From JAUXFK01 sp034189035 (GTDB taxonomy: Bacteria > Desulfobacterota > UBA8473), in assembly GCA_034189035.1 (NCBI GenBank), contig JAXHVA010000005.1, positions 1 to 64,000 on the forward strand: a stretch of DNA of 64,000 nt, in the 5' to 3' direction. Position numbers and translations under genes: made by a program. The notes below the pieces were generated by a model. It saw nothing but the letters and a program-made list of their open reading frames with translations, did no database searches and had not been told where the DNA came from. Below, one piece after another: positions 34,194 to 43,720 of the stretch; position 1 is the stretch's first letter; each line of letters begins with the position of its first letter.

Positions 34194-36248
34194 TTAAAGC
34201 ATTTTTCTTTCTATACTTAAATCACGTTTTTCCCCAATAAAATATATCGTATCCAGTGTACTAAAAGCGGTTTTCGCAGGAACTGTCTTCAGAAACAATT
34301 CAAGGTAATTCTCAGATAGAAAATTCTTTATGATGCTTTCAGAAATACGAAGCGGATGACCAGTATCGTATACTTTATGAACAAGTTCATCAATCATATG
34401 GTCGGCTATAAGTTTGTCATGAAAAATAATAATTCCTTTAGGTGCTGTAATAGATAGAATGTGTTCGAATATCTTCGACACAGAAAAACAATGTTCAAGG
34501 ACATTGATTACCACTACCAAATCAAATTGTTCCTCAGGTAGATATTCCTCAACTGGAAGGGCTATAGTCTCGACCTTCTTCCCAAACCATCTTCCCAGTC
34601 TTTTTCCCTTGTATGTACAATATGGATGTTTCAGATAATCTTCTATGAGGGGATCCAGCAATGCAACCTTCTCACAGTGAATCTGTTTGATAATATGTTG
34701 CATGTTAGTAAATGGCCCACATCCGAGCTCTATGCTATTTCTAAAATACCTCCCTTTAATTGCCAGGTAATTTTCAAATCCCTCTTTATGCGTCTTGTTC
34801 CGATCTTCCCGTCTATTCAGTCCTCCAGCTTCCATCCAGGATCGCCTTTCATAACGCTGAGCATTTTCCCAACGAAGCTGATTTACTTCCACTATTCCCT
34901 GCCCTTCTTTAAAATAAAGTAAATCGTTGTCTTTTTTAAGGGTGTGGATTGCTTCTTCAAAATAGACAACATTATGATGTTCATCAACGAACATAGGATT
35001 GATGATCGTTCGATTCGAACGATCAGACTGTATAGACTTTGAGTAGGATATGATATCCAAAAGTGCATTTTTCATGTTTTTATGAAAAACAGCCTCAGAA
35101 AAATCTCTCTTTACGGTTTCACGTGCTTTAATAGACAACTCTTTACACTTTAAGGGATTCAACCCACTTAGTTTTCGTACAACTGTTTTGATCTCACCAA
35201 TTGTGCATGGCTCAAGTATTTCACCGTATTGAATCACATTAAGACCGCATGGCAAACTCACTATTGGAATTACCCCCTGGTTCATACATTCTACTATAGA
35301 ATGAGGTTGCCCCTCACTACAGGAGGGAAGAATGACAAAGTTACAGGTGTCCATTATTTTGTAAAAAGTATCCGAACGAGGTAAGATTGGCCCGACAAGG
35401 TGAATGTTTGGATAATTATACAACGCCTCTTTATATACTTCCTCGAATTCCTTATCAATATATGAACAAATCCATAGATTTTGCTTGAGGTCTACAAAGG
35501 CATCTAATAGAAGATCAAGCCCCTTATGAACATTCCCCTGTCCAGCAAAATAAAGAAAGTGTTCCTTTCCTTTTTCGAAATCTTTATCTTTTTGTTCGTA
35601 ATGATTATCATACATCGCGTTAACATTGACCATAATAACAGGGGAAAAGTCCTTATAGGTTTTTCTAGAAAATTCACTTCCTATTCCGATTACACCATCT
35701 GCAATCAATAAGGCCTTTTCTTCAGCTGGGGTTTGCAACCTATCCGGTGGTAAACAAACACCCTTTCTCTCTTTAAGTGCCTCAAACCTCGCTGAGTTTG
35801 CCTTATTCCGAAATTCCCAGTAGTTCCCCGTTGTAAAGTATATTTTCAATGTGTTTTCATCTAAGTGATTGGATATGTTTTCAAAGTTAAATCCACCGTG
35901 GCCGATGAAGAGATTGTAGTTTTTCGAAGGAATAAACCTTTCATATCTATAGTCGATAATGTCTACGAGATATCCCAACTCGTTTAATATTCTAACGACT
36001 TCCTGAGCATGCCAAATATTAATGTGTCGATGAAAAGATGGATTGTCGTTCGATAGTGAAAAAGGGTGCACAATATAGGAAAACAATGCCCTTTTTTCTA
36101 ATGGCTCAGGTTTCTCCAGTCGAAGATCCAAGCTGTATATCGGTTTATGGGAAGCCTGGGTAATCCTCTTGATGATGCTATTTATAATCCGCCATATTTT
36201 GTGAAGAAATTCTATTTTTCGAGCTTTACCTTTGATATAATTCAGCAT
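34194..36248 (-). CDS. Bifunctional glycosyltransferase-methyltransferase fusion
   Basis: About 684 residues. The first 420 are a GT-B-type glycosyltransferase: FLYFAGQGNVHKGLDLLLDA for the donor domain and ILPSCSEGQPHSIVECMNQG for the EX7E-like region. The last 220 are a class I methyltransferase: SIELGCGPFTNMQHI, then FDLVVVINVLEHCFS. The ATG at 36248 is chosen because it overlaps the Wzt stop in ATGCTGA; the longer frame to 36281 lies within wzt. Fusion suggests the same sugar is transferred and methylated. Terminal methylation can be the chain-length signal read by Wzt proteins. Confidence 0.8.
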   Translation of the reverse strand: MLNYIKGKARKIEFLHKIWRIINSIIKRITQASHKPIYSLDLRLEKPEPLEKRALFSYIVHPFSLSNDNPSFHRHINIWHAQEVVRILNELGYLVDIIDYRYERFIPSKNYNLFIGHGGFNFENISNHLDENTLKIYFTTGNYWEFRNKANSARFEALKERKGVCLPPDRLQTPAEEKALLIADGVIGIGSEFSRKTYKDFSPVIMVNVNAMYDNHYEQKDKDFEKGKEHFLYFAGQGNVHKGLDLLLDAFVDLKQNLWICSYIDKEFEEVYKEALYNYPNIHLVGPILPRSDTFYKIMDTCNFVILPSCSEGQPHSIVECMNQGVIPIVSLPCGLNVIQYGEILEPCTIGEIKTVVRKLSGLNPLKCKELSIKARETVKRDFSEAVFHKNMKNALLDIISYSKSIQSDRSNRTIINPMFVDEHHNVVYFEEAIHTLKKDNDLLYFKEGQGIVEVNQLRWENAQRYERRSWMEAGGLNRREDRNKTHKEGFENYLAIKGRYFRNSIELGCGPFTNMQHIIKQIHCEKVALLDPLIEDYLKHPYCTYKGKRLGRWFGKKVETIALPVEEYLPEEQFDLVVVINVLEHCFSVSKIFEHILSITAPKGIIIFHDKLIADHMIDELVHKVYDTGHPLRISESIIKNFLSENYLELFLKTVPAKTAFSTLDTIYFIGEKRDLSIERKML

Positions 36249-37552
36249 TGTAGAATATTCCCTTTTCTTTTTATGTACCAATGTAAAACTGGTGAAATAA
36301 CACCCCTGCGCCCTTGACCGATCTTTGTTGGCAGGCTATCAATATCTAATATGTCAAAAGCCAGTAAACTCGGTAAGTCAGCCAGTATTCTAACCAGAGG
36401 GATGCTTGCCCTTAGACTAATATAATACCTGTTAGGCCTAAGCAGGTTATTTGGAATATGGCATTTTGTATAATACGTGCCTGGTTTTCGTATATCATCG
36501 ATTGTTGATGGATTTTGATCCTTATCCGTGCTTGACAGAACACAAGTTCCACTGCTGTCCCAGACTTCTAAAATAATGACTAAACGTTTTATTGGTACAA
36601 TAATCTCGTATTCGATTTCGATGTCGACTCCTTGTTCCAAGGTTAACTGAGTAGTAACATCACTGCTTATCGGATTCAAAACACTTGCACATGAAAAAAA
36701 AAATTCTCCTGTTTTCCCTCCTTCTTGAGGTGTGAGAAAAACCTGGCCGATTGATTTCATCCCTTCTGCCAGATAATCAGTTACGACTTTCTCACTACTG
36801 TCAGAGTTGGCAACTTGTCCATTAACAAGCAAAATTGCGTGCTCACATAAATTTAAGACCGCGGGCATATTATGACTCACAAAAAGTACTGTCCGACCTT
36901 CTTTGGAGACATCTCCCATCTTTCCCAGACATTTCTTTTGAAACTGTGCGTCTCCCACAGCTAAAACTTCATCAACGAGCAGGACCTCTGGTTCGAGGTG
37001 TGCAGCTACGGCAAATGCCAATCTCATATACATCCCAGTGGAGTATCTCTTTACAGGTGTTTCAATGAATTTCGAAAGGTCAGCAAAAGCTACGATCTCA
37101 TCGAATTTCCGTGTGACTTCCCACCTGTCCATCCCTAAAATAGCTCCGTAAAGGTAGATATTTTCATGGCCTGTAAGTTCCGGGTGAAATCCTGTGCCGA
37201 CTTCTAATAGAGAACCCACACGACCTCTTAATTCAACCCTACCTTCAGTGGGTTCCGTAATCTTGGAGAGTATCTTTAATAATGTGCTCTTTCCAGCTCC
37301 GTTTTTCCCGATGATGCCAACGACTTGGCCTAGCTTCACTTTAAAAGAGACGTCCTTGAGTGCCCAAATGATATTGGTTTCATAGATTGAGTCGGTTTTG
37401 TTTTTTACGCTTTTGAATGCTGATTTTATTTGTTTAAAGGGGGTCCTGGCTGCATCGACAAGGGTTTCCCTGAAGGTTTTGTAGCCTCCCTCTTTACTAC
37501 CGATACGGTATTTTTTCGATAAGTTTTCGACTTTTATTACAGTGTCAGACAT
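36242..37552 (-). CDS. wzt: O-antigen/polysaccharide ABC transporter ATP-binding protein, Wzt type
   Basis: A 436-aa ATPase. Walker A is GKNGAGKST (about 82-90), the signature is STGMYMRL (about 171-178) and Walker B is VLLVDEVLAVGD (about 190-201). Residues past about 260 form a beta-rich domain that resembles the carbohydrate-binding C-terminal domain of O9a-type Wzt, which reads the terminal modification of the glycan. ATG at 37552 is chosen for its GGAGG and AGGAG upstream; the longer TTG frame overlaps wzm. It pairs with the permease next to it and exports undecaprenyl-linked polysaccharide across the inner membrane. Confidence 0.92.
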   Translation of the reverse strand: MSDTVIKVENLSKKYRIGSKEGGYKTFRETLVDAARTPFKQIKSAFKSVKNKTDSIYETNIIWALKDVSFKVKLGQVVGIIGKNGAGKSTLLKILSKITEPTEGRVELRGRVGSLLEVGTGFHPELTGHENIYLYGAILGMDRWEVTRKFDEIVAFADLSKFIETPVKRYSTGMYMRLAFAVAAHLEPEVLLVDEVLAVGDAQFQKKCLGKMGDVSKEGRTVLFVSHNMPAVLNLCEHAILLVNGQVANSDSSEKVVTDYLAEGMKSIGQVFLTPQEGGKTGEFFFSCASVLNPISSDVTTQLTLEQGVDIEIEYEIIVPIKRLVIILEVWDSSGTCVLSSTDKDQNPSTIDDIRKPGTYYTKCHIPNNLLRPNRYYISLRASIPLVRILADLPSLLAFDILDIDSLPTKIGQGRRGVISPVLHWYIKRKGNILQC

Positions 37553-37590
37553 ATTCGTTCTCCTTCCTCCCTTAGTGTGTTTTTTTGTTC

Positions 37591-38424
37591 TCAAATTACG
37601 TCTGCAAATGCCTTTTCCATTCTACTGAAGTAGTAAAGGCCGCTTATGAATAGGAGAAAGATTATAGCGGTAGAAATACCAAGTAAAAACCAATCAACAG
37701 GCAAATATCCCAAAAGCGATGCCCGATACGCTTTTATTACACCTCCCATAGGATTTATTGCAAGAAGCCACTGGTATTTTTCCTTGACCATGCTTACAGG
37801 ATAAATGACTGGGGAAATAAACATCCATATTTGAACAAGAAAAGGGATTACATATCTTATGTCTCGATATTGTACATTAAGGGCTGAAAGCCATAGGCCA
37901 GCACCAACAGCACAGATAAAGGTCAACAAGAGTAAAACAGGAAAGAGGAGAAGATTAAAGCTAGGCACGAATTGATAGTATATCATCATGCCTCCTAAAA
38001 CGAGCATAGCGATAAAAAAATCAAGTAAACCCGCCAGTGACGCAGAGGCAGGCACGATTAATCGGGGAAAATAAACCTTGGTGATGAGATTTGCGTTTCC
38101 TACCAGGCTATTCCCTGAAGCAGATATGGAATTGGCAAAATAAGTCCATGGGACCAGGCCTGCATAGACAAAAATAGGATAAGGCACACCATCAGAAGGC
38201 ATTTTTGCCAGTCGTCCGAAAAAAAATGTGAACACAACCATCGCGAAAACAGGCTGGATGATAGCCCACAGGCCGCCAAGAACCGTCTGTTTGTATCGCA
38301 CCTTGATATCTCTTTTGGTCAAGAAATAAAGCAATTCACGATAATTCCAAAGCTCCTTCAAATCGAGAGGAGTCCATCCTTTACTGGGTTCGATAATATT
38401 TAATGATGCTTTTGAATTATTCAT
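37591..38424 (-). CDS. wzm: Polysaccharide ABC transporter permease, Wzm type
   Basis: A 277-aa inner-membrane permease of the ABC-2 family with about six helices. Family features are LWNYRELLYFLTKRDIKVRY near the N-terminus, a YPIFVYAGLVPWTYF loop, and ISPVIYPVSMV in the C-terminal half. It forms the channel with Wzt. AAGG lies four bases before the ATG. It sits 38 bp upstream of wzt, and 45 bp from the Wzy-like gene, in one transcription unit. Confidence 0.92.
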   Translation of the reverse strand: MNNSKASLNIIEPSKGWTPLDLKELWNYRELLYFLTKRDIKVRYKQTVLGGLWAIIQPVFAMVVFTFFFGRLAKMPSDGVPYPIFVYAGLVPWTYFANSISASGNSLVGNANLITKVYFPRLIVPASASLAGLLDFFIAMLVLGGMMIYYQFVPSFNLLLFPVLLLLTFICAVGAGLWLSALNVQYRDIRYVIPFLVQIWMFISPVIYPVSMVKEKYQWLLAINPMGGVIKAYRASLLGYLPVDWFLLGISTAIIFLLFISGLYYFSRMEKAFADVI

Positions 38425-38469
38425 ATTACCTTCACATATCTTTACTTTTTCAAGTCGTATTCAATCCTT

Positions 38470-39870
38470 TTATCCGCTTATTTCTTTTGATATTTTCTCT
38501 TTTTCCTCGAGTTCGATAAGTGGCAGCATGATAACAATACCTGCAAAAAACCAGAAAGGTTCCATTATACGAACAATTATAAAAGTATTACACCCTACTG
38601 CATGACCCAACATGCTCACCAAACATACTAAAAATCCTAAGCTCAATCCCTTGTAAAAGGGATCATTTGTATTACGGTATGTTTTAAGAACCGCACTGAA
38701 CAGTGCATGGATCAACCAAATGAAAGTGGCAAGCCCCAAAACCCCACTTTCAATAAGAACCCGTGGGTATTGTGCATCGACAAAATGATATCCTGTAACC
38801 CCATAACCCAAAAAAGGGTGTTTTATCCAATCTTTTGTGATGATATCTTTCCAGGTAGTGATTCGAGCAGATGTTGAAGTATCTAACCTGGTACCAGCAA
38901 TTTCTATTTGTCCGCGTTGTTCACTCTGGGTAAATGTATATGATATCCTATCCTTAACAACAGAAGGGAGGAATAAAGCACCGAAAGCGAATAATGAGAT
39001 TAAGATTAAAGTTAAGCCTGTCTTCTTATCGCTCAAGATTAAAAGTGTAATCAACATAGGAATTACGGCGACATATGATCCCCTTGACTGCGTATAAAGA
39101 AAAGGAACGATTATCAAAAGACAAAGAGAAGTCAGGAGGAACTTTTCTCTGATCGATACTGTATTTAAAAACAGCCCAGCTGCCATTGATAAGATTAATA
39201 TAAGGTACCCACCAAGTGTGTTGGGCTCTCCAACCCTTCCTTCAAAAGGTGCGCTTACTCTTCCACCTGAGGGTATCTGGAATATTCCTATAATAGAGAC
39301 AATCGCAGCAGTAACAAATAAAGCGATGATCCAGTTTCTTATCTGTTTTCGGCTTCTGATATTGTTCACTACCATGAAATAAACAATAAAGTACTCAAAA
39401 TACTTTAAGAGAAAGAAGAAACCTGTCTTTGGCTGTACCCTTCCAAAGAGAACTCCTAAAGAAGTCGAAACTAGGGAGATAATAATGAAATACGCAATGG
39501 GTTTGTTTAAAGTGGTCTTAAGGAATAGACCCAACTCTTTATAGATAGCAGTCCTTGCAAACCAGCTAAAACCAATTATCAATAATAAGATATCATCCAA
39601 TCTAACGGTTATACCGCGTCCCCCTGTAGCTTTTCCTGTAAGCTGGCTAATTAAGAACTCAGGACTTAATAACATCGAGAAGATAAGGAGATACAGCGCA
39701 ATTTCAATACTTACAAAGCTAATGATAAATATTGAAAACCCTGCCCCAACTGCTAAGGCTACAGTTGGGCTGACCTCCGCTATACAAAAGCCTAAAAAGA
39801 GAGAGAACAAGACGAGCCCCAAAAACAACACGATTGATTGGCGGTCAAGGCCTGATAAACTATAGGACAT
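38470..39870 (-). CDS. O-antigen ligase/polymerase family membrane protein
   Basis: A 466-aa inner-membrane protein of about 12 predicted helices. The Wzy_C (O-antigen ligase) signature is visible: YTQSRGSYVAVIPMLITLL, a periplasmic loop with QIEIAGTRLDTSTSARITTW, and HPFLGYGVTGYHFVDAQYPR. These proteins are WaaL ligases or Wzy polymerases. Either role is possible: the locus has an ABC exporter, which does not need Wzy, yet also Wzc. The name wzy or waaL is not assigned for that reason. Confidence 0.85.
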   Translation of the reverse strand: MSYSLSGLDRQSIVLFLGLVLFSLFLGFCIAEVSPTVALAVGAGFSIFIISFVSIEIALYLLIFSMLLSPEFLISQLTGKATGGRGITVRLDDILLLIIGFSWFARTAIYKELGLFLKTTLNKPIAYFIIISLVSTSLGVLFGRVQPKTGFFFLLKYFEYFIVYFMVVNNIRSRKQIRNWIIALFVTAAIVSIIGIFQIPSGGRVSAPFEGRVGEPNTLGGYLILILSMAAGLFLNTVSIREKFLLTSLCLLIIVPFLYTQSRGSYVAVIPMLITLLILSDKKTGLTLILISLFAFGALFLPSVVKDRISYTFTQSEQRGQIEIAGTRLDTSTSARITTWKDIITKDWIKHPFLGYGVTGYHFVDAQYPRVLIESGVLGLATFIWLIHALFSAVLKTYRNTNDPFYKGLSLGFLVCLVSMLGHAVGCNTFIIVRIMEPFWFFAGIVIMLPLIELEEKEKISKEISG

Positions 39871-39890
39871 AAAAGGAGCACCTTTTTCTT

Positions 39891-42128
39891 TCAGTCTTGC
39901 CTTTTCTTAATCAATTTACGAAACAGACGATTTAGGGTATCCCATATATTCGTAGCAGATGGGGTATTTTTCTCTTCTCCTCCATAGGCGTAATAACTCC
40001 CGCAACTAAATTCCATATACCCTGGACTTATTTCTGTCTGTAACTTATTTAATATTACTCCCAATACATTTGCATTAGTGTTATCCAACTGAACCTTGGT
40101 ACGCCTTAAAGCTCCTCGAGCAATCTGCCCTACATGATAGACGATAATTGTCCCATCTAATTTTGAAGCCAAGATAGGAGCATCTGCAGTAGCTAGTGTA
40201 GGAGTCGAGTCAAAAAGGATCGTATCATAGCTCTCTCTTGCTTGAGAGATAAAGTCGTCCATCTTTTTTGAAGATAGTAGCTCTGAGGGATTTGGAGGGA
40301 TACTCCCGCTCGTAAATATATTGAGATTGTCAATGCCCGGTGTCTGGATAAACTCTTCAATTCCCATTGCCCCAGTCATGAAATCAACTGATGTTCTAAC
40401 GATACTCTGCCATTCCTGATTACCCATGATATAATCTGTCAGACCCGGCGCTTTATTTATCCCAAAAATCTTTGAGACCATTGGTTTTCTTAAGTCAGAT
40501 TCAACCAGAAGTACTCTTTTCCCAGATTGGGCCATTGCAACAGCAAGGTTGACCACAGTAGTAGTCTTTCCTTCCAAAGGTGAAGAGCTTGTAAGCAATA
40601 TTGTTTTTACTTCATTTTCAAAATTCGCAAAATGAATGTTTGTCCGTAGCTTCCTGTAACTCTCTGCAAGAACGGACTCAGGAGCAAAATGGATCATCAT
40701 ACGTGATTTTCGTTTTAAAGCCTCTTCATTTTGGTCAGGATACCTTTTTTTCAGCTCATCTTTTATATCATCAAATGCAGCATGAGGAATTATCCCCAAA
40801 ACGGGGACTTCTAGAAAAGCTTCTACATCTTCTATCGCGCCAATGGAGGTGTCCAAGGTCTCAAATATAAAAGCCAATACTAAGCCGAGTATAGCCCCTA
40901 TAAGGATGCCTATAAAGGATGTTGAAAAAACATTCGTAGGATTTATAGGGGTTGTTGGCTCTATGGCAGGTTTTACTATTTTTACTTCTTCTATTTTTTC
41001 GGCCTCTTTTATCATGGCCTCCTGATGCTTCGATTCTAAAAGAGAAAATATCTCGGCTTTTACCTTTACATCGTGCTCTAATCGAGATAAAATTAATCCT
41101 TTTTCAGGGAGTGCTTCGAATTTCTCTTTAAGTCGATCGATACTTGCTTTCAGATTGGACTCTCGCTTTTCAAGGGTTTGCTTTTGTGCTGAAAGCTCAG
41201 CGATCATATTCAGGACTGTTTCGTCGATCCTTATACTTACCTTCTTTACTTCAGGATGATTCTCCGTAAATTTAAGCAATAGAGCGTCTCTTTCCAGATT
41301 GAGATCAACGAGTTCACTGTTTAATCTAGCAAATATAGGGCTTACCCTGTCAGCGAATATCCCCTTTATTTCCTTCTTGTTTATTACCTTATCTCTTTCT
41401 AGCCGTTTCAAGACCGATGTAATTTCTTCTATGTTCTGCTTTAGGTCTCCATATTCTAACTCAACCTTAGTCAACTGGTCTAATACAACTCTGGTTTCAC
41501 TGTCGATTGAGATCAGCTTGTTTTTTTCTCTAAATTCCCTTACCTTTTCTTCACATTTTTTTAGGTCCTCTTTTGCAAGTTTCAATTGCTGCTCTATAAA
41601 TTGCTTTGCTTCGCGAATACGTCTGTTGTTCTCCTCAATATTCTTCTCTCTATATACTTCTGCTACAGTATTCGCCAGTCGCTGGACCAGTTTGGGGTCA
41701 TTTGATGTTACATTAATATTTATTATGTTTGAAAAACCTTCCCGCTGGGTCTGTATCATACCTTTAAGGCTAAGAACCGTATTGAGATACTTACTGTTTT
41801 GGCGAATCTCTTCAGAGGAGAGGTTCTTATCTAAAAAATCGATCCTCCTTGCTACTTCCTCTATTATAGGATAACTTCTGATAACAATCGCCTGTGTCTC
41901 TAATTTATCTGCTGCACTCCATGATAATGCTTCCACATACAAGCCTGTAAGCGTTGAACTCTGTTCAATCTTTACACTTGAAGAGGCCTTGTATAAAGGA
42001 GTTGGACTTTGTAAGATGGCAAAGAAAGAGCTGAAAATACCCAGAAGCAAAGTTGTGACGACAACCACGTTCTTTCTTTTTCGTAATATCCGCCAATAGT
42101 CTCGTAATGTTATATCATAAGGCGTCAT
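39891..42128 (-). CDS. wzc: Polysaccharide co-polymerase and tyrosine autokinase (Wzc/BY-kinase)
   Basis: A 745-aa inner-membrane protein. The Wzz domain lies near residues 1-100, with a first membrane helix about 20-40, then a long coiled coil (about 165-375) and a second helix about 403-423. The kinase domain has Walker A SSSPLEGKTT (about 514-523), Walker A' LLVESDLRKP (about 540) and Walker B TILFDSTPT (about 637). The C-terminal tyrosine cluster is short (YMEFSCGSYYAYGG), compared with the longer Tyr runs of enterobacterial Wzc. It controls polymer length and export with Wza. GGAG is seven bases before the ATG. Confidence 0.92.
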   Translation of the reverse strand: MTPYDITLRDYWRILRKRKNVVVVTTLLLGIFSSFFAILQSPTPLYKASSSVKIEQSSTLTGLYVEALSWSAADKLETQAIVIRSYPIIEEVARRIDFLDKNLSSEEIRQNSKYLNTVLSLKGMIQTQREGFSNIININVTSNDPKLVQRLANTVAEVYREKNIEENNRRIREAKQFIEQQLKLAKEDLKKCEEKVREFREKNKLISIDSETRVVLDQLTKVELEYGDLKQNIEEITSVLKRLERDKVINKKEIKGIFADRVSPIFARLNSELVDLNLERDALLLKFTENHPEVKKVSIRIDETVLNMIAELSAQKQTLEKRESNLKASIDRLKEKFEALPEKGLILSRLEHDVKVKAEIFSLLESKHQEAMIKEAEKIEEVKIVKPAIEPTTPINPTNVFSTSFIGILIGAILGLVLAFIFETLDTSIGAIEDVEAFLEVPVLGIIPHAAFDDIKDELKKRYPDQNEEALKRKSRMMIHFAPESVLAESYRKLRTNIHFANFENEVKTILLTSSSPLEGKTTTVVNLAVAMAQSGKRVLLVESDLRKPMVSKIFGINKAPGLTDYIMGNQEWQSIVRTSVDFMTGAMGIEEFIQTPGIDNLNIFTSGSIPPNPSELLSSKKMDDFISQARESYDTILFDSTPTLATADAPILASKLDGTIIVYHVGQIARGALRRTKVQLDNTNANVLGVILNKLQTEISPGYMEFSCGSYYAYGGEEKNTPSATNIWDTLNRLFRKLIKKRQD

Positions 42129-42169
42129 TTAAAGGCTCCACAGTGGGGGTTTATAACTGACAATGCATA

Positions 42170-43327
42170 TTAAGGAGTCCCTGTATCAATGCGTAGTCCT
42201 CCTCCTGTCGTATACATATCTCGAAACTGTCCAGGGTATAATAAAAGGTCAAGTATTGGAGTTAATTTTGAAAAATAGTAATTCAAGTTGCTAATGAAGT
42301 TTCTGGGTACATACACGACATCTCCACTTTTGAGAGATATATTCTGGTTAAAATCACCTTTACTAAGAAAATCATTGAGGTTTGAAACGAGTATCTCAGG
42401 TTCGATAGGGTATCCCCTGATTATCAATATGTTCTTCTTTACCGCATCATAGGTACATCCCCCTGCCATTGAAATAACGGTTATGAGGTCGATTTCATGT
42501 TTAAATGAATATGCCCCAGGGCCTTTTATCTCTCCCAGCACAAAAACCTTATCTTTGGTTGTCGGCAATTCGGGTATGATCACTACGTCTCCTGAATCAA
42601 GGATAATATTTTGGGATATATCTCCTTCGAACATCGCCTTATAGAGATTTAAAATATAAGTTTTTCCGTTTCGAATCAGTCTTGCCCTCTTTAAGTCGGC
42701 TTCGGTTGTTGCTCCACCTGCTCTAATGAGTAAATCCAATAAGGTAGTCTTACCTTGTAATGGATAACTCCCTGGTCCTGAAGAGATATATTGATTTGGC
42801 AAAACTTGGACTTCTCCAAGCAGTGAGGCCCTTTTACTATTAAACCCCTTTATCAGGACATCCACCCTTGGATTTTTGACAAACCTAGTCAATTTTTCAG
42901 TAATTGCCTTATCTACTTGTCTTGCAGTGAGTCCAACAACACGAACATTCTCTAAAAAAGAGACGGATATGTTGCCATCTGAACGCACAGTCATTTCGTA
43001 TTTTACCTCTTTCGTATCTTCCCAAAGAGAAATTTCCAACACATCTTTAGGTCCAATAATATACTCAGATTCTTGAAATTCTTCGGTAAAGACCGAATTC
43101 TTTTTAACTTGGCTCATCCTTATTAGTTCTTCTTCCATTGTATCGATTTCAGACTTCATCAAACTCACCTTTTCCCTCTTCAGCGGTTCGATTTTCCTTT
43201 TTGGTACAGGATCGGGACCAGTTGCACATCCCAAACACAAGAATAGTAAAAGCATTCCTGCTAGAAAATATCTTTGTTTAATGTCACACCTAAAAAGCCA
43301 TAAAAGTGACCTCTTGTGAAAAATCAT
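42170..43327 (-). CDS. wza: Polysaccharide export outer-membrane lipoprotein (Wza)
   Basis: A 385-aa protein. The signal peptide ends at a lipobox (LCLGC), with lipidated Cys34; an internal Met25 is an alternative start. After a coiled linker come the Poly_export domain (YIIGPKDVLEISLWEDTKEV) and two SLBB-like domains (SLLGEVQVLP, VFVLGEIKGPGAYSFKHEID). The last 60 residues lack an obvious amphipathic helix of classic Wza. It makes the outer-membrane pore for the glycan, driven by Wzc. GAAGGGG lies upstream of the ATG at 43327, 33 bp from the ribbon-helix-helix gene. Confidence 0.9.
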   Translation of the reverse strand: MIFHKRSLLWLFRCDIKQRYFLAGMLLLFLCLGCATGPDPVPKRKIEPLKREKVSLMKSEIDTMEEELIRMSQVKKNSVFTEEFQESEYIIGPKDVLEISLWEDTKEVKYEMTVRSDGNISVSFLENVRVVGLTARQVDKAITEKLTRFVKNPRVDVLIKGFNSKRASLLGEVQVLPNQYISSGPGSYPLQGKTTLLDLLIRAGGATTEADLKRARLIRNGKTYILNLYKAMFEGDISQNIILDSGDVVIIPELPTTKDKVFVLGEIKGPGAYSFKHEIDLITVISMAGGCTYDAVKKNILIIRGYPIEPEILVSNLNDFLSKGDFNQNISLKSGDVVYVPRNFISNLNYYFSKLTPILDLLLYPGQFRDMYTTGGGLRIDTGTP

Positions 43328-43360
43328 TTTTAATACCCCTTCTTCTTATACATATGCAAG

Positions 43361-43531
43361 CTAGGTTGATCTCTTTTCATCTGAAGATTGCCCTTTTTGA
43401 AGGTCACATTCAATAAGCCACTCCTCAATCAACTTGACGATTACACCTTTCATCGTTTGATTATTCTCTGTAGCCTTTAATTTAAAAGCATATTTGAGTT
43501 CATCAGAAATATCAACGATTAGTTTTGCCAT
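43361..43531 (-). CDS. Ribbon-helix-helix DNA-binding protein
   Basis: A 56-aa protein with the RHH pattern: a short beta-strand (KLIVDISDELKYAFKLKA) followed by a helix-turn-helix pair (NQTMKGVIVKLIEEWLIE) as in CopG/Arc regulators. The ATG at 43531 is chosen, rather than 43543, because GGAG lies six bases upstream. It is the first gene of the wza locus and precedes two similar 15-bp sites (see the operator entry). A repressor of its own operon is likely. Toxin partner genes are not adjacent, so it is not read as an antitoxin. Confidence 0.8.
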   Translation of the reverse strand: MAKLIVDISDELKYAFKLKATENNQTMKGVIVKLIEEWLIECDLQKGQSSDEKRST

Positions 43532-43566
43532 AATAAACTCCAATTTTTTAAGATAAAATCAATAGG

Positions 43567-43618
43567 TAATTCATTACGTGATTTGATATAAATTATAAAG
43601 ATATAATTTATTACGTAA
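43567..43618. promoter_or_regulatory. Pair of 15-bp direct repeats, probable RHH operator
   Basis: TAATTCATTACGTGA (43567-43581) and TAATTTATTACGTAA (43604-43618) match at 13 of 15 positions and are spaced 37 bases apart. The second contains a perfect TTACGTAA palindrome. They lie directly upstream of the RHH gene in the 177-bp divergent gap, on the side where its promoter should be. A TTGACT (43618-43623, minus) and TATAAT (43592-43597, minus) pair brackets the second repeat, but the 20-base spacer is long. RHH regulators bind such tandem half-sites. Confidence 0.5.
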
Positions 43619-43720
43619 GTCAAGTCTTTTTTTATTTCGGTATGGATATACAATATCTTTAATTTTTTCTGCATTAGTATAGATTTATATTAGATACTTT
43701 TATATAATGAGTGATATAAA

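Noticed and set aside
43532..43543. Longer start for the RHH protein (four extra residues)
   Set aside because: GGAG lies six bases before the ATG at 43531, and the extra residues MEFI are not conserved-looking.
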